Origin: Dehalococcoidia bacterium
Lineage (GTDB): Bacteria > Chloroflexota > Dehalococcoidia > Lucifugimonadales > Lucifugimonadaceae
Length of the DNA stretch: 64,000 nt
Direction of reading: 5' to 3'
Assembly: GCA_009693115.1 (NCBI GenBank)
Contig: SHXW01000002.1
Span: 1 to 64,000 of the forward strand
A program made the position numbers and the translations under genes. Under the pieces are notes generated by a model, which was given only the letters and a program-made list of their open reading frames with translations, was not told the DNA's origin and did no database searches. How positions within the stretch are numbered: position 1 is the stretch's first letter; each line of letters opens with the position of its first letter. Positions 29,457-37,463 of this stretch are shown piece after piece.

Positions 29457-30193
29457 TCCGGCTGACTCCCTGCGCGGGCCTTCAAGGCGCGACCTCTGGC
29501 AGGCACAGCGGGCGTGCTCTTTGTCAGGTCCGAGGCGCTCTCAGACGGCACCGCTGATTTCCGGCGCACCGGCCTGGCTCGTGTCTTTGCCCCTACTCCA
29601 ACCTGTGCGACCTGCGGACTCGCGCCGTTGTTGAAAACTGACGCCAGGATCTGGTCTGTCTTGCCGAACATGACGCGCTCTTCGGCAGGATCGGCGTGGT
29701 CATAGCCGAGGAGGTGGAGGAGGCCGTGCACGGCGAGCATGGCGAGTTCATGTTCGACTGACTGGCCGGCGGCCCCGGCCTGCCGTTCCACCTGCGGCAG
29801 GGAGATCACGATATCTCCGAGCCGAGCGTCTTCGCCGGAGAGCTCCGGGAATGTGATCTGCGGCCCTTCGCCCTGTTCGGTGCGCGCCAGGCCAGGGCGA
29901 CCGGCGAGTACGCCGGGTGTTTCGTTGCCTCCGGCGAGTACGCCGGGTGTTTCGTTGAACGAAAGAACATCCGTGACTTCGTCCACGCCGTTGAAACGGT
30001 GGTTGAGGTCACGCAGCGTCTTGTCACCCGTGAGAAAGACGGTGACGCGGGGGTGGCCAGAGACGCGCTCCGCGGCGAGGGCGGCTTCGACAGCCCGTTC
30101 GACGAGGGTTTCCGGGGCGCGGCCCAAAAAGGCATCGTCGGTGATGACTTCGATGCGCGGCTCCGGCTGGCGTGTGCGAGCGGGCATTGGCAC
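29453..30193 (-). CDS. ybeY: Endoribonuclease YbeY with repeat insertion
   Basis: YbeY matures rRNA and takes part in ribosome quality control. The zinc motif HGLLHLLGYDH is intact (H156, H160, H166), preceded by LNHRFNGVDEVTDVLSF and LGDIVISL. Two oddities are visible. Residues 80-125 are inserted between the conserved DVLSF and LGDIVIS blocks and include NETPGVLAGG twice, from a 27-bp direct repeat. About 60 basic, low-complexity residues extend past the normal C-terminus. The total of 246 residues compares with about 150 for the family. It overlaps dnaX. Confidence 0.9.
   Translation of the reverse strand: MPMPARTRQPEPRIEVITDDAFLGRAPETLVERAVEAALAAERVSGHPRVTVFLTGDKTLRDLNHRFNGVDEVTDVLSFNETPGVLAGGNETPGVLAGRPGLARTEQGEGPQITFPELSGEDARLGDIVISLPQVERQAGAAGQSVEHELAMLAVHGLLHLLGYDHADPAEERVMFGKTDQILASVFNNGASPQVAQVGVGAKTRARPVRRKSAVPSESASDLTKSTPAVPARGRALKARAGSQPE
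29901..29957. repeat. 27-bp direct repeat inside ybeY
   Basis: Two exact 27-bp copies at 29901-29927 and 29931-29957 with a 3-bp spacer give a 30-bp period. On the coding (minus) strand this yields the repeated NETPGVLAG unit. The element keeps the frame. Confidence 0.9.
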
Positions 30194-30300
30194 TTTGCAG
30201 GGGCGTTTATAGGGCGGCTGGTTGAACTCAGGCCGAGTTCAGCCATGCTAGCACAGGGGACGGACAGCGCCCGGTGCTGCGTCATTGCCACGGCGCAGGG

Positions 30301-30609
30301 CTATTTCCGCTGCGGGCGGGCGGTGTTTGAGGCCTCTTCCCTGAGGAGGCGGATACGGCTGAGTAGCGGCGCGAACTTCGGGTCTGTGTCGGCAAGCTCA
30401 CTGGCTGTCATGGCGGCCCGGGCGATGGCCAGGCCGATTTCCGGCGCGGAAAGCTGGCCCACCTCGACGTATGTGCGCGCGTCGTAGAGCGCGGGGATCA
30501 GTTCGCCGCCGATGCGCTTGCGCGCCCAGCGGTCCTCGGACTGCGCGGCCATCTCTTCTGCCGAGGCGACAATGGACTCCAATTTGAAAAACAGGGGCGG
30601 CTTACGCAC
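30301..30609 (-). CDS. Hypothetical 102-residue protein
   Basis: The frame from the GTG at 30609 overlaps the last codons and stop of the vanZ-like gene, which suggests coupling. The protein begins MRKPPLFFKLESIVASAEEM and is mostly helical and charged. I do not recognise a family. There is no signal or membrane segment. The frame extends further upstream inside the vanZ-like gene, but that part is a Pro-rich shadow. Confidence 0.6.
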   Translation of the reverse strand: MRKPPLFFKLESIVASAEEMAAQSEDRWARKRIGGELIPALYDARTYVEVGQLSAPEIGLAIARAAMTASELADTDPKFAPLLSRIRLLREEASNTARPQRK

Positions 30610-31048
30610 GTTTTGCCCTCCAGTCGGACCGGATCCTGCCCCAGGCGGCCCAGGCACCGGCGGCGGCGCAGGCGCCGAGGAGATCGGCCAGGAGATCGAG
30701 GAGGCTGAAGTCACGGCCGTCAACGTAGGTCTGGTGGTACTCGTCGCTCAGGCCATATGACGTGGCGATGAGAACTGCGCTCTGCGCGGCGGTCAGCCAG
30801 CCCAGGCGGAACCTTGCGCGATGGAGCAACCGGAGGGTAAGGCCGCCCAGAATGAAGTAAAGGCCGCCATGGACGAAGTAAGACCTCCAGGGGAGCCAAG
30901 CGAGGTAACGGCTCGCGTCTTCATACCCGCTTGCCGGCACGGATGAAAGGAGGAAGATCACTCCAGCCCATGCGACCGGAGGGATGGCATAGGAGATGGG
31001 CCATAACCGCGTCCATGCACCAGAAGTGTTGTTGTCAGAGTGTTGCAT
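30602..31048 (-). CDS. VanZ-like membrane protein
   Basis: A 148-residue protein with about four membrane helices. The family motif SDEYHQTYVDGRDFSLLDLLAD, near residues 102-122, is the VanZ-like signature; the first helix begins PPVAWAGVIFLLS. VanZ-like proteins are linked to teicoplanin resistance in enterococci, but in most bacteria the role is unknown. It is followed by a small overlapping gene on the same strand. Confidence 0.88.
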   Translation of the reverse strand: MQHSDNNTSGAWTRLWPISYAIPPVAWAGVIFLLSSVPASGYEDASRYLAWLPWRSYFVHGGLYFILGGLTLRLLHRARFRLGWLTAAQSAVLIATSYGLSDEYHQTYVDGRDFSLLDLLADLLGACAAAGAWAAWGRIRSDWRAKRA

Positions 31049-31113
31049 CAGATGCCCTCATCCCAGCCCCGCGCCCGATGTAGGACGGCACATGTCTCTC
31101 AGTCGGGCCAACC

Positions 31114-31455
31114 TTACTTCGACCACTCGGTGTCGAAGACGCGTTTCATTTCACCCCACCACTCTTTGGCCGGGGTTTCCGGGAGCTTTTGCTGGAAGGT
31201 CATCATCAGTTCGTTCCACTCGACGGACCTTTTTGATTTCGTGTACTTCTGGAAATCCCTTTTCGCGTCAAAGCTGTCGGGCACCTGGCAGTACATGAAA
31301 AGGTGGTTGCCGATTCGGAAGATCTCCATGCGGATGATGCCGTTGCTTTTCAGGTCGTTAAGCACCTCGGGCCAGACATCGCGATGGTATTTCTCGTACA
31401 GCTCGATTGTCTTTTTGTCGTCCTTGAGGTCGAGGGCCTGGGCGAGGGACTTCAT
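31114..31455 (-). CDS. L-rhamnose mutarotase-family protein
   Basis: A 113-residue protein of the RhaM family, which interconverts the anomers of L-rhamnose and related sugars. The catalytic-site pattern YEKYHRDVWPEV (Tyr and His four apart, then WPE) and the later MFMYCQV-like strand and W-N-E-L-M block fit. An AGGAGAGG ribosome site precedes the ATG at 31455. It is divergent from a fused double-domain mutarotase, so the 214-bp gap may hold shared control. The exact sugar is unknown. Confidence 0.87.
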   Translation of the reverse strand: MKSLAQALDLKDDKKTIELYEKYHRDVWPEVLNDLKSNGIIRMEIFRIGNHLFMYCQVPDSFDAKRDFQKYTKSKRSVEWNELMMTFQQKLPETPAKEWWGEMKRVFDTEWSK

Positions 31456-31669
31456 GGGCCTCTCCTGAGTGTCCGGGCGCGCGGTCGAATGTTGATCGAC
31501 TGGATAGCCTACACTTCCGCCTGCGTTGCTGAGGGCGCCGTCCAGAAGAAGTCATCCTGACTCCGAGCGTAACTGGCGGGAGCAGCTCTTCCCGTGGCCT
31601 CCACCCTCGCCCCGCCCATCTCCCTCCCATGGCAGGTGGCACATCAGAGTTAGATTCACGGAGTTGGTG

Positions 31670-32347
31670 ATGAAGCGAATCGGGTTCCTGCTGAAGGTGA
31701 AAGACGACCAGGCGTTGCAGGCGGACTACAAGAAACATCACCGCGAGGTCTGGCCGGATATGCTCGCCGCGCTGCGCCGCCATGGGTGGCGCAACTTCTC
31801 GCTCTTCATGCGCCCGGACGGGCTCATGTTCGGGTACGCCGAGGTCCCTGTGAGCCTGCAAAGGTGTCTGGACGGGATGGCGAAGGAGGAGCCGAACCTG
31901 CGCTGGCAGGAAATGATGAAGCCGTTCTTTGAAATCCCGCAGGGGGCGCGGCCGGATCAGTCGATGATCGAACTTGAGGAGGTCTTTTACATGCAGGGGG
32001 CCGGGTACAGCCGGGCGAGGGTGACGCGGGCGTGCCTGCAGCTCAAGGTCAAGTCAGACGCCTACTCCCTGGCGGAGTACAGACGGACGCACGCTGCAGT
32101 GTGGCCTGAGATGATCGAATCATTGACTCGGAACGGGTGGAGCAACTATTCGATCTGGACTCGGCCGGACGGGACCATCTACCTGTATTCCGAACTATGG
32201 CAGAACCCGGTGAAGGCGCAAAAAGCGCATTCAGCGGAGGACGCATCGAAGCGGTGGTCGGAATACATGAAACCGCTGTTTGAGGCCGGGCCGGACGGAG
32301 TGACGGGCAGGCCCGTGCCCATGGAAGAGGTGTTCCACACGGACTAG
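31670..32347 (+). CDS. Fused double-domain L-rhamnose mutarotase-like protein
   Basis: A 225-residue protein made of two RhaM-type domains in tandem. Domain 1 (residues 1-110) has DYKKHHREVWPDM with Tyr20 and His24 and RWQEMM; domain 2 (about 114-225) has EYRRTHAAVWPEM and RWSEYM. Both end with an EEVF motif. Family members are usually single domains of about 105 residues that dimerise, so this may be a covalent dimer. The ATG at 31670 has GGAG upstream and gives an immediate domain start. It is divergent from the single-domain gene. Confidence 0.87.
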   Translation: MKRIGFLLKVKDDQALQADYKKHHREVWPDMLAALRRHGWRNFSLFMRPDGLMFGYAEVPVSLQRCLDGMAKEEPNLRWQEMMKPFFEIPQGARPDQSMIELEEVFYMQGAGYSRARVTRACLQLKVKSDAYSLAEYRRTHAAVWPEMIESLTRNGWSNYSIWTRPDGTIYLYSELWQNPVKAQKAHSAEDASKRWSEYMKPLFEAGPDGVTGRPVPMEEVFHTD

Positions 32348-32412
32348 GCAACGGCGCGGACGGCGGGAAGACAGCGACCGCCTAGAACACTAGCTGGCCC
32401 AGCGGGCGTGTG

Positions 32413-32503
32413 TGGCGGAGGGAGTGGGGTTCGAACCCACGATGCACCGTAGGTGCATACCGGTTTTCAAGACCGGCGCATTCGGCCGCTCTGCCATCCC
32501 TCC
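32413..32503 (-). tRNA. tRNA-Ser (anticodon UGA)
   Basis: Reading the minus strand, a 7-bp acceptor stem (GGAGGGA with TCCCTCC) encloses a D arm, an anticodon arm with loop CTTGAAA (anticodon TGA, plus-strand 32467-32469), a long class II variable arm (TGCACC/GGTGCA) and a T arm with GTTCGAA. The discriminator is G, as expected for Ser, and CCA is encoded. Its anticodon reads serine UCA, so it is not tRNA-Sec. Confidence 0.95.
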
Positions 32504-32548
32504 GCGGCGAAGACTCATTGAGTGTAACGGCGGAGCGCCGGGGACGCG

Positions 32549-32590
32549 TCATTTCGAACCTGAGCCTGGCGAAGGCAAGGAATCTGGGGA
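32549..32590. repeat. Family C repeat after tRNA-Ser
   Basis: TTTCGAACCTGAGCCTGGCG followed by AAGGCAAGGAATCTGGG. On the reverse strand its core GGCTCAGG with TTCG flanks matches the segments inserted in lysS and in the acyl-CoA synthetase. A family A copy follows at about 32690-32735. Confidence 0.55.
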
Positions 32591-32739
32591 AGCAGGGTAC
32601 AGTGGGCCCCGGCCCAGACCCCTCTGCGACCCGCGCCCACTCCAGTGGGCACCCGGCGGGAACCCCGGCCTCGGTATGGCGACACCCTCTCCCTGGCCCG
32701 CGCCCAATGGGCACCTGATCGAGGGGGAGGGAAGCGGTC

Positions 32740-33549
32740 CTACCTCTGGCACTTCGAGCAGTAGTAGGCGGAGCGGCCTCCAAACTTCATCGTCCGCAAC
32801 GGCGCGCTGCACTCTGGACAGGGCCGGCCGGCGTTGCGGGGCAGGCGCATCCGTTCGTCATAGGCATCCACAATCTGTGGCCTGCCGTCGTCCAAGAGGT
32901 GAGAGGCAATGAAATCTATGGCCTGCACGAGGACCTCATGGACGGCGACGTAGAGGGCGTGCAGGCGAGCCTCACTCACCTTGTTTGCGGCGCGGGCGGG
33001 TGAGATGCCGGCCCGAAATAGCGCCTCGTCGGCGTAAATGTTGCCGACGCCCGCGAGGACGTGCTGGTCGAGCAGGACGGCCTTGATGGCGGAGCGTTTC
33101 GGGCTGACCCGCCGGATGAACTCGGCTGCGGTGAAGGCGGGGTCCACTGCGTCCGGCCCAAGGCCGCCGGTGAGATCCTCAGCGTTGTTCACCAGGACGA
33201 CCGAGGCCCACCTGCGGGGGTCGTCAAGCTCTATGCGGCGGCCGTCGTCGAGGTGAAAGACGGTGCGGGCGTACTTGAGGCGGGGGTCGGCGGGCCCCCG
33301 GATGGCGAGGGAGCCTGTCATGCCCATGTGCAGGCCAAGGAGGCCCCTGTCGAGTTTGACCACCAACTGCTTGCCGTGCCGACCGACCGCCCTGATCCGC
33401 CTGCCGGGCAGGTCGGCGAGGCCTCCCTTGCCGTCATCGGACATCGCTACGCCCGGCCAGTGCAAGTCCACTCCCATGATTGCGCGGCCTGTGACCCGCT
33501 CCCGAATGAGGTAGCGGCGCAGGCTTTCCACTTCAGGCAGTTCGGGCAT
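32740..33549 (-). CDS. mutM: Formamidopyrimidine-DNA glycosylase
   Basis: A 269-residue base-excision repair enzyme that removes 8-oxoguanine. After Met removal the catalytic Pro is first in MPELPEVES, with Glu next. The helix-two-turn-helix region has DQHVLAGVGNIYADEALF, and the C-terminal zinc finger has CPEC and CSKC. The start is set at the ATG whose next codon is Pro (33549); an upstream start would abolish the catalytic N-terminus. Confidence 0.94.
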   Translation of the reverse strand: MPELPEVESLRRYLIRERVTGRAIMGVDLHWPGVAMSDDGKGGLADLPGRRIRAVGRHGKQLVVKLDRGLLGLHMGMTGSLAIRGPADPRLKYARTVFHLDDGRRIELDDPRRWASVVLVNNAEDLTGGLGPDAVDPAFTAAEFIRRVSPKRSAIKAVLLDQHVLAGVGNIYADEALFRAGISPARAANKVSEARLHALYVAVHEVLVQAIDFIASHLLDDGRPQIVDAYDERMRLPRNAGRPCPECSAPLRTMKFGGRSAYYCSKCQR

Positions 33550-33615
33550 ACACAACCCACAGATGACACAGACTTACACAGACACGGGCATTACTGGGCA
33601 GATCCGGTGTCAGAT

Positions 33616-34392
33616 CTACGGGCTCACACTGAAGCCGCCGTCAACGGCGATGGCCGCGCCGGTGACAAAGCCCGAAGCCTTGCTGGCCAGGAAGACAGCG
33701 GGGCCGGCCATCTCGTCAGGTTGCGCCCAGCGGCCTGCGGGCGTGCGTTTGACGATCTCAGCCTGCCGGTCCGGGAACATCTTCAAAAAGGCGTCGGTCA
33801 TGTCGGTGTGGACCCATCCGGGCAGGATGCAGTTGACCTGAATGTTGTACTTGGCCCAGGCGATGGCGCAGGACTTCGTGTACTGCACCACGCCGCCCTT
33901 GCTGGCCGAGTACGCGCTGGCGTAGGGGCTGCCGAAGACGGACATCATCGAGCCGATGTTGATGACCTTGCCGCCACCGCGCGCCTTCATGTGCGGAAAC
34001 GCGGCGACGCTGACACGGTGGACGCTGTTCAGGTTCACATCCACGACGTATTCAAAGTCGTCCTGCGACAGGTCTTGAAGCTCCGGGGCGCGGCGGCTCG
34101 TGCCGGAATTGTTTACGAGGATGTCCAGGCCGCCAAGATGGCGGGCGGCTTCCTCCACGGCCTCCTGGACGGAGGCCTTGCTCGTGACGTCGCACTCGAC
34201 CGCGATAGCCTTGCCCTTCAGGGCCGTGAGTTCGCCGAGCGCGGCCTGCATCTTGCCTTTGTTGCGCGCTGCGATGGCCACTGACGCGCCTTGCCTGACG
34301 AAGCCTTTTGCGATGCCGAGGCCAATGCCGCCGTTGCCTCCCGTGATGAAGGCGACCTTGTTCGTCAAGTCAAAGAGGTCGCTTGCGGGCAT
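33616..34392 (-). CDS. Short-chain dehydrogenase/reductase
   Basis: A 258-residue classical SDR. The cofactor motif GGNGGIG is at residues 18-24, NNSG near 94-97, and the catalytic Ser148, Tyr161 and Lys165 (YSASK). The AAR after the second strand suggests NADP(H). AAGGAG precedes the ATG. It is divergent from the acyl-CoA synthetase gene. It could be a gluconate/sugar or 3-oxoacyl reductase; the substrate cannot be assigned. Confidence 0.9.
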   Translation of the reverse strand: MPASDLFDLTNKVAFITGGNGGIGLGIAKGFVRQGASVAIAARNKGKMQAALGELTALKGKAIAVECDVTSKASVQEAVEEAARHLGGLDILVNNSGTSRRAPELQDLSQDDFEYVVDVNLNSVHRVSVAAFPHMKARGGGKVINIGSMMSVFGSPYASAYSASKGGVVQYTKSCAIAWAKYNIQVNCILPGWVHTDMTDAFLKMFPDRQAEIVKRTPAGRWAQPDEMAGPAVFLASKASGFVTGAAIAVDGGFSVSP

Positions 34393-34431
34393 GGGACTAT
34401 CTCCTTTAGGTATCCTCTGCGGGTGGTTCCT

Positions 34432-34457
34432 CCCCTCTCCCCTGCGGGATGAGAGGA
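34432..34457. repeat. Family A repeat between SDR and acyl-CoA synthetase
   Basis: CCCCTCTCCCC followed by GGGATGAGAGG, in the divergent promoter region. Confidence 0.55.
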
Positions 34458-34537
34458 GACGGGAACATGCTCACACACCTAGCCCCCTCCCGACGGAGCG
34501 GGGACGTTTGGAGCAAGGCCCCCTGGGCCGGAGCGTT

Positions 34538-36163
34538 ATGACGGAGCGAACGATACAGCTTGTTGATCGGGCGCGGAAATACGAGAACCGCCTTGCGATG
34601 ATCGCGCCAGAAGGCAGCTTTTCCTACCGCGACCTGCTCAGCGCATCGGGGCGGGCGGCGGGAGCGCTGCTCGGCGGCGCGGGCGACCTGCGTGAGGCGC
34701 GGGTGGTGTTCATGGTCCCTGGTGGCTGGCATTACGCAGTCACACAGTGGGGCATCTGGCGTGCAGGCGGCGTAGCAGTCCCGCTGAAGCTCACGAACCC
34801 GCCGCCGCAGCTTGAGTACGCAGTCGCGGATTCGCAGGCGTCGGTCGCCGTCGCCCACCCTCAATACGAACCGGTGCTGCGGCCCATCGCGGACAGGCTC
34901 GGGCTGCGGTTCCTGGTGACCGACGCGTTGGTGGCTGTGCAACCCGAGTTTGTCGAAGGGCCCACGGCGCTCGGACGGGGTCCCTCGGCAGGCTCAGGAC
35001 GAGCGAAACAGGGTGCCGCCTCGGTCGAGAAGGGAACGGTGAGCCTCCCCGCGCTCGCGCCCGGCCGCGCCGCGATGATTCTCTACACGAGCGGGACGAC
35101 GAGCCTCCCCAAGGGTGTGCTGACCACCCACGGAAACATAGAGGCGCAGGTACGGTCTCTGGTGCAGGCGTGGGAGTGGTCTCAGGAAGACCGCATCCTG
35201 CTCTTTCTGCCCATGGACCACATCCACGGCATAGTGAACATGCTTTCGTGCGCGCTGTGGTCGGGCGCGGTGTGCGAAGCGATGCCAGCCTTCGACGCTG
35301 ACAAGGTCTGGGACAGGGTATGCCGGGGCGGACTGACACTCTTCATGGCAGTGCCCGATGTGTACTCCCGGCTGATCGCTGCGTGGCAGAAGGCGAGTCC
35401 CGACCGGCAACGCCAGATGTCCGAGGCGTGTGGAAAGATGCGCCTGATGGTGTCAGGCTCGTCTGCGTTGCCTGTGCCGAGGCTGGAGGCGTGGAAGGAA
35501 ATCACGGGACATACGCTGCTCGAGCGTTACGGCATGACTGAGATCGGCATGGGGCTGTCAAACCCACTGCACGGCGAACGCAGGCCGGGGTATGTCGGCT
35601 CACCGCTGCCGCTCGTCGAGGTGCGGCTGACGGACGAGGCGGGTCACACTGTGCCGCCGGGGTCGCCGGGTGAAATCCAGGTGCGCGGCGCGACGGTGTT
35701 CCGAGAATACTGGAAGCGGCCTGAGGCGACGGAGCAAGCGTTCACAGGCGGTTGGTTCCGTACGGGCGATCTGGCGGTGGTTGAGGCAGGGGCGCACCGG
35801 ATACTCGGACGGATGAGCACGGACATAATCAAGTCCGGCGGCGAAAAGGTCTCCGCTCTTGAAATCGAGCCTGTAGTGTTGCGCCACCCAGCCGTGGCGG
35901 ACTGCGCAGTTCTGGGCATGCCTGACCTGAAGTGGGGGGAGGCCGTGACTGCCGCCGTCGCTCTGAGATCGGGGCACGCGCTGTCCCTGGCAGAGTTGCG
36001 GGAGTTCGCAAAGCAACACCTTGCCGCCGCGAGCGTGCCGACTCGTCTGGAGATCGTTGACGCGTTGCCCCGCAATGCCATGGGCAAGGTCGTGAAGCCT
36101 GAACTCAAGAAGATCATCGAGGCGCGCCAGTTCCCCTCCCCCGCTGGGAGAGGGTCAGGGTGA
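34538..36163 (+). CDS. ACSF3/MatB-like malonyl- or methylmalonyl-CoA synthetase
   Basis: A 541-residue AMP-forming ligase. The phosphate loop is LYTSGTTSLPKG, and LLERYGMTEIGMGLSNPL is close to the ACSF3/MatB malonyl-CoA synthetases; the hinge TGDL and the C-terminal catalytic Lys in PRNAMGKVVK follow. The ATG at 34538 has GGAG upstream. Residues 135-168 before the phosphate loop are an insertion made of a dispersed repeat, and the last residues and stop codon derive from a family A repeat. The CoA transferase starts five bases later, so both act on acyl-CoA and are cotranscribed. Confidence 0.87.
   Translation: MTERTIQLVDRARKYENRLAMIAPEGSFSYRDLLSASGRAAGALLGGAGDLREARVVFMVPGGWHYAVTQWGIWRAGGVAVPLKLTNPPPQLEYAVADSQASVAVAHPQYEPVLRPIADRLGLRFLVTDALVAVQPEFVEGPTALGRGPSAGSGRAKQGAASVEKGTVSLPALAPGRAAMILYTSGTTSLPKGVLTTHGNIEAQVRSLVQAWEWSQEDRILLFLPMDHIHGIVNMLSCALWSGAVCEAMPAFDADKVWDRVCRGGLTLFMAVPDVYSRLIAAWQKASPDRQRQMSEACGKMRLMVSGSSALPVPRLEAWKEITGHTLLERYGMTEIGMGLSNPLHGERRPGYVGSPLPLVEVRLTDEAGHTVPPGSPGEIQVRGATVFREYWKRPEATEQAFTGGWFRTGDLAVVEAGAHRILGRMSTDIIKSGGEKVSALEIEPVVLRHPAVADCAVLGMPDLKWGEAVTAAVALRSGHALSLAELREFAKQHLAAASVPTRLEIVDALPRNAMGKVVKPELKKIIEARQFPSPAGRGSG
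34941..35015. repeat. Family C repeat, in frame in acyl-CoA synthetase
   Basis: TTTGTCGAAGGGCCC followed, after about 20 bases, by TCGGCAGGCTCAGGACGAGC. The GGCTCAGG core with a preceding TCG is shared with the copies in lysS and at 32549. It encodes a Gly-Pro-Ser-rich insertion. Confidence 0.65.
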
Positions 36164-36166
36164 GGG
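36133..36166. repeat. Family A repeat at the 3' end of the acyl-CoA synthetase gene
   Basis: CCCCTCCCCCGCTGGGAGAG then GGTCAGGGTGAGGG. It supplies the last ten or so codons and the TGA stop of the synthetase gene. Confidence 0.65.
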
Positions 36167-36167
36167 C

Positions 36168-37412
36168 ATGAACAACCAGGCTTCGAAACCCCCGCAACCT
36201 GTCGGCCCCCTCGCCGGAATGACGGTGCTGGATCTGACGCAGATCATGGCCGGGCCCTTCTGCACGATGCTCCTGGCCGATATGGGAGCAGAGGTGGTCA
36301 AGGTTGAGCGTCCGGGTGGCGGCGATGATTCGCGTCGGCTTGGCCCGCCCTTTGTCGCTCCAGACGGCCCCTCACAGACAGGGGGCGAGTCCACGGCGTT
36401 CCTGGGCCTGAACCGCAACAAGAAGTCCGTCGTGCTGGACCTGAAGACCCCGCGTGCCGTCGAGGTGGTCCGGCGCATGGCGGCGAAGGCGGATGTGCTG
36501 GTGGAAAACTGGCGGCCAGGGACGATGGAGAGCCTCGGCCTCGGGTACAGGGACCTGTCCGCATTGAACCCTGCGCTGGTCTACTGCTCGATCACAGGGT
36601 TTGGGCTGACCGGGCCGTACTCGCAGCGGGGTGGGTTCGATCTCGTGGCGCAGGGCATGAGCGGGCTGATGAGCATCACCGGCCACCCTGACCAGCCGCC
36701 CGTGAAGGTGGGCGTGCCCATCGCCGACCTGAACGCAGGCGCGCTGGCAGCCTACGGGGTGTTGTCGGCTTACATCCACAGGCTGAAGACGGGGCGCGGG
36801 CAGTACCTCGAAACTTCGCTCCTCGAGGCTGCGTTGTCGTACACCGTGTACGAGTCCATGTTGTACCTGAACGCCGGACACCTTTCGGGGCCGCTGGGGT
36901 CGTCACACAGGCTCGCGGCGCCGTACCAGGCGCTTCGGACGAAGGACGGATATATCAACGTGGGCGCGGCGAACCAGGCGAACTGGGAGAGGTTCGCGAA
37001 GGTGATCGGGCGCGAAGAACTGCTGGTGGACGCACGTTTCCGGGTGAACTCTGACCGGATGCAGAACCTGGGCGTGCTTGTGCCGGAGCTTGAACGGACG
37101 CTGGTGACGCGGACGCGGTCTGAATGGCTTGAAGCGCTTGAAAAGGCAGGCGTGCCCGCGGGGCCGATCTACGACATGGCCGAGGTCTGGGCCGATGAAC
37201 ATGTGCTGGCGCGCGGTATGCGGGCGGAGGCGCCGCACGCGTCCCTGGGGCAGGTGAGCCACATCGGTGTGCCAGTGAAGATGTCGGACACGCCAGCTTC
37301 GGTGCGTATTGCCGCGCCTGTACTCGGGCAGCATACAGACGAGGTATTGGCCTGGTCCGGGTATTCGCCGGCGGAAATAGCGTCGCTTCGGCGCGACAAG
37401 GTGGCGGGGTAG
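36168..37412 (+). CDS. CaiB/BaiF-family (class III) CoA transferase
   Basis: A 414-residue family III CoA transferase that moves CoA between carboxylic acids through an aspartyl-CoA intermediate. The N-terminus LAGMTVLDLTQIMAGPF and VKVERPGGGDD are typical; the catalytic Asp is D187 in PIADLNAG; ENWRPGTMESLGLGY and SITGFGLTGPY are conserved. Length is normal. It follows the ACSF3/MatB-like gene by five bases, and the pair may activate and exchange a dicarboxylic or branched acid. Substrates are unknown. Confidence 0.9.
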   Translation: MNNQASKPPQPVGPLAGMTVLDLTQIMAGPFCTMLLADMGAEVVKVERPGGGDDSRRLGPPFVAPDGPSQTGGESTAFLGLNRNKKSVVLDLKTPRAVEVVRRMAAKADVLVENWRPGTMESLGLGYRDLSALNPALVYCSITGFGLTGPYSQRGGFDLVAQGMSGLMSITGHPDQPPVKVGVPIADLNAGALAAYGVLSAYIHRLKTGRGQYLETSLLEAALSYTVYESMLYLNAGHLSGPLGSSHRLAAPYQALRTKDGYINVGAANQANWERFAKVIGREELLVDARFRVNSDRMQNLGVLVPELERTLVTRTRSEWLEALEKAGVPAGPIYDMAEVWADEHVLARGMRAEAPHASLGQVSHIGVPVKMSDTPASVRIAAPVLGQHTDEVLAWSGYSPAEIASLRRDKVAG

Positions 37413-37420
37413 GAGGCTTT

Positions 37421-37460
37421 CACCCTCTCCCCCAACCCTCCCCCATCGAGGGGGAGGGAG
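37421..37460. repeat. Family A repeat between convergent genes
   Basis: CACCCTCTCCCCCAACCCTC then a CCCCATCGAGGGGGAGGGAG hairpin, between the CoA transferase (+) and the dehydratase (-). It could also help termination, but no T-run is present. Confidence 0.65.
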
Positions 37461-37463
37461 AGA

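Noticed and set aside
32413-32503. tRNA at 32413 as tRNA-Sec
   Set aside because: The anticodon is UGA (which reads serine UCA), not UCA, and the 7-bp acceptor is that of a normal tRNA-Ser.
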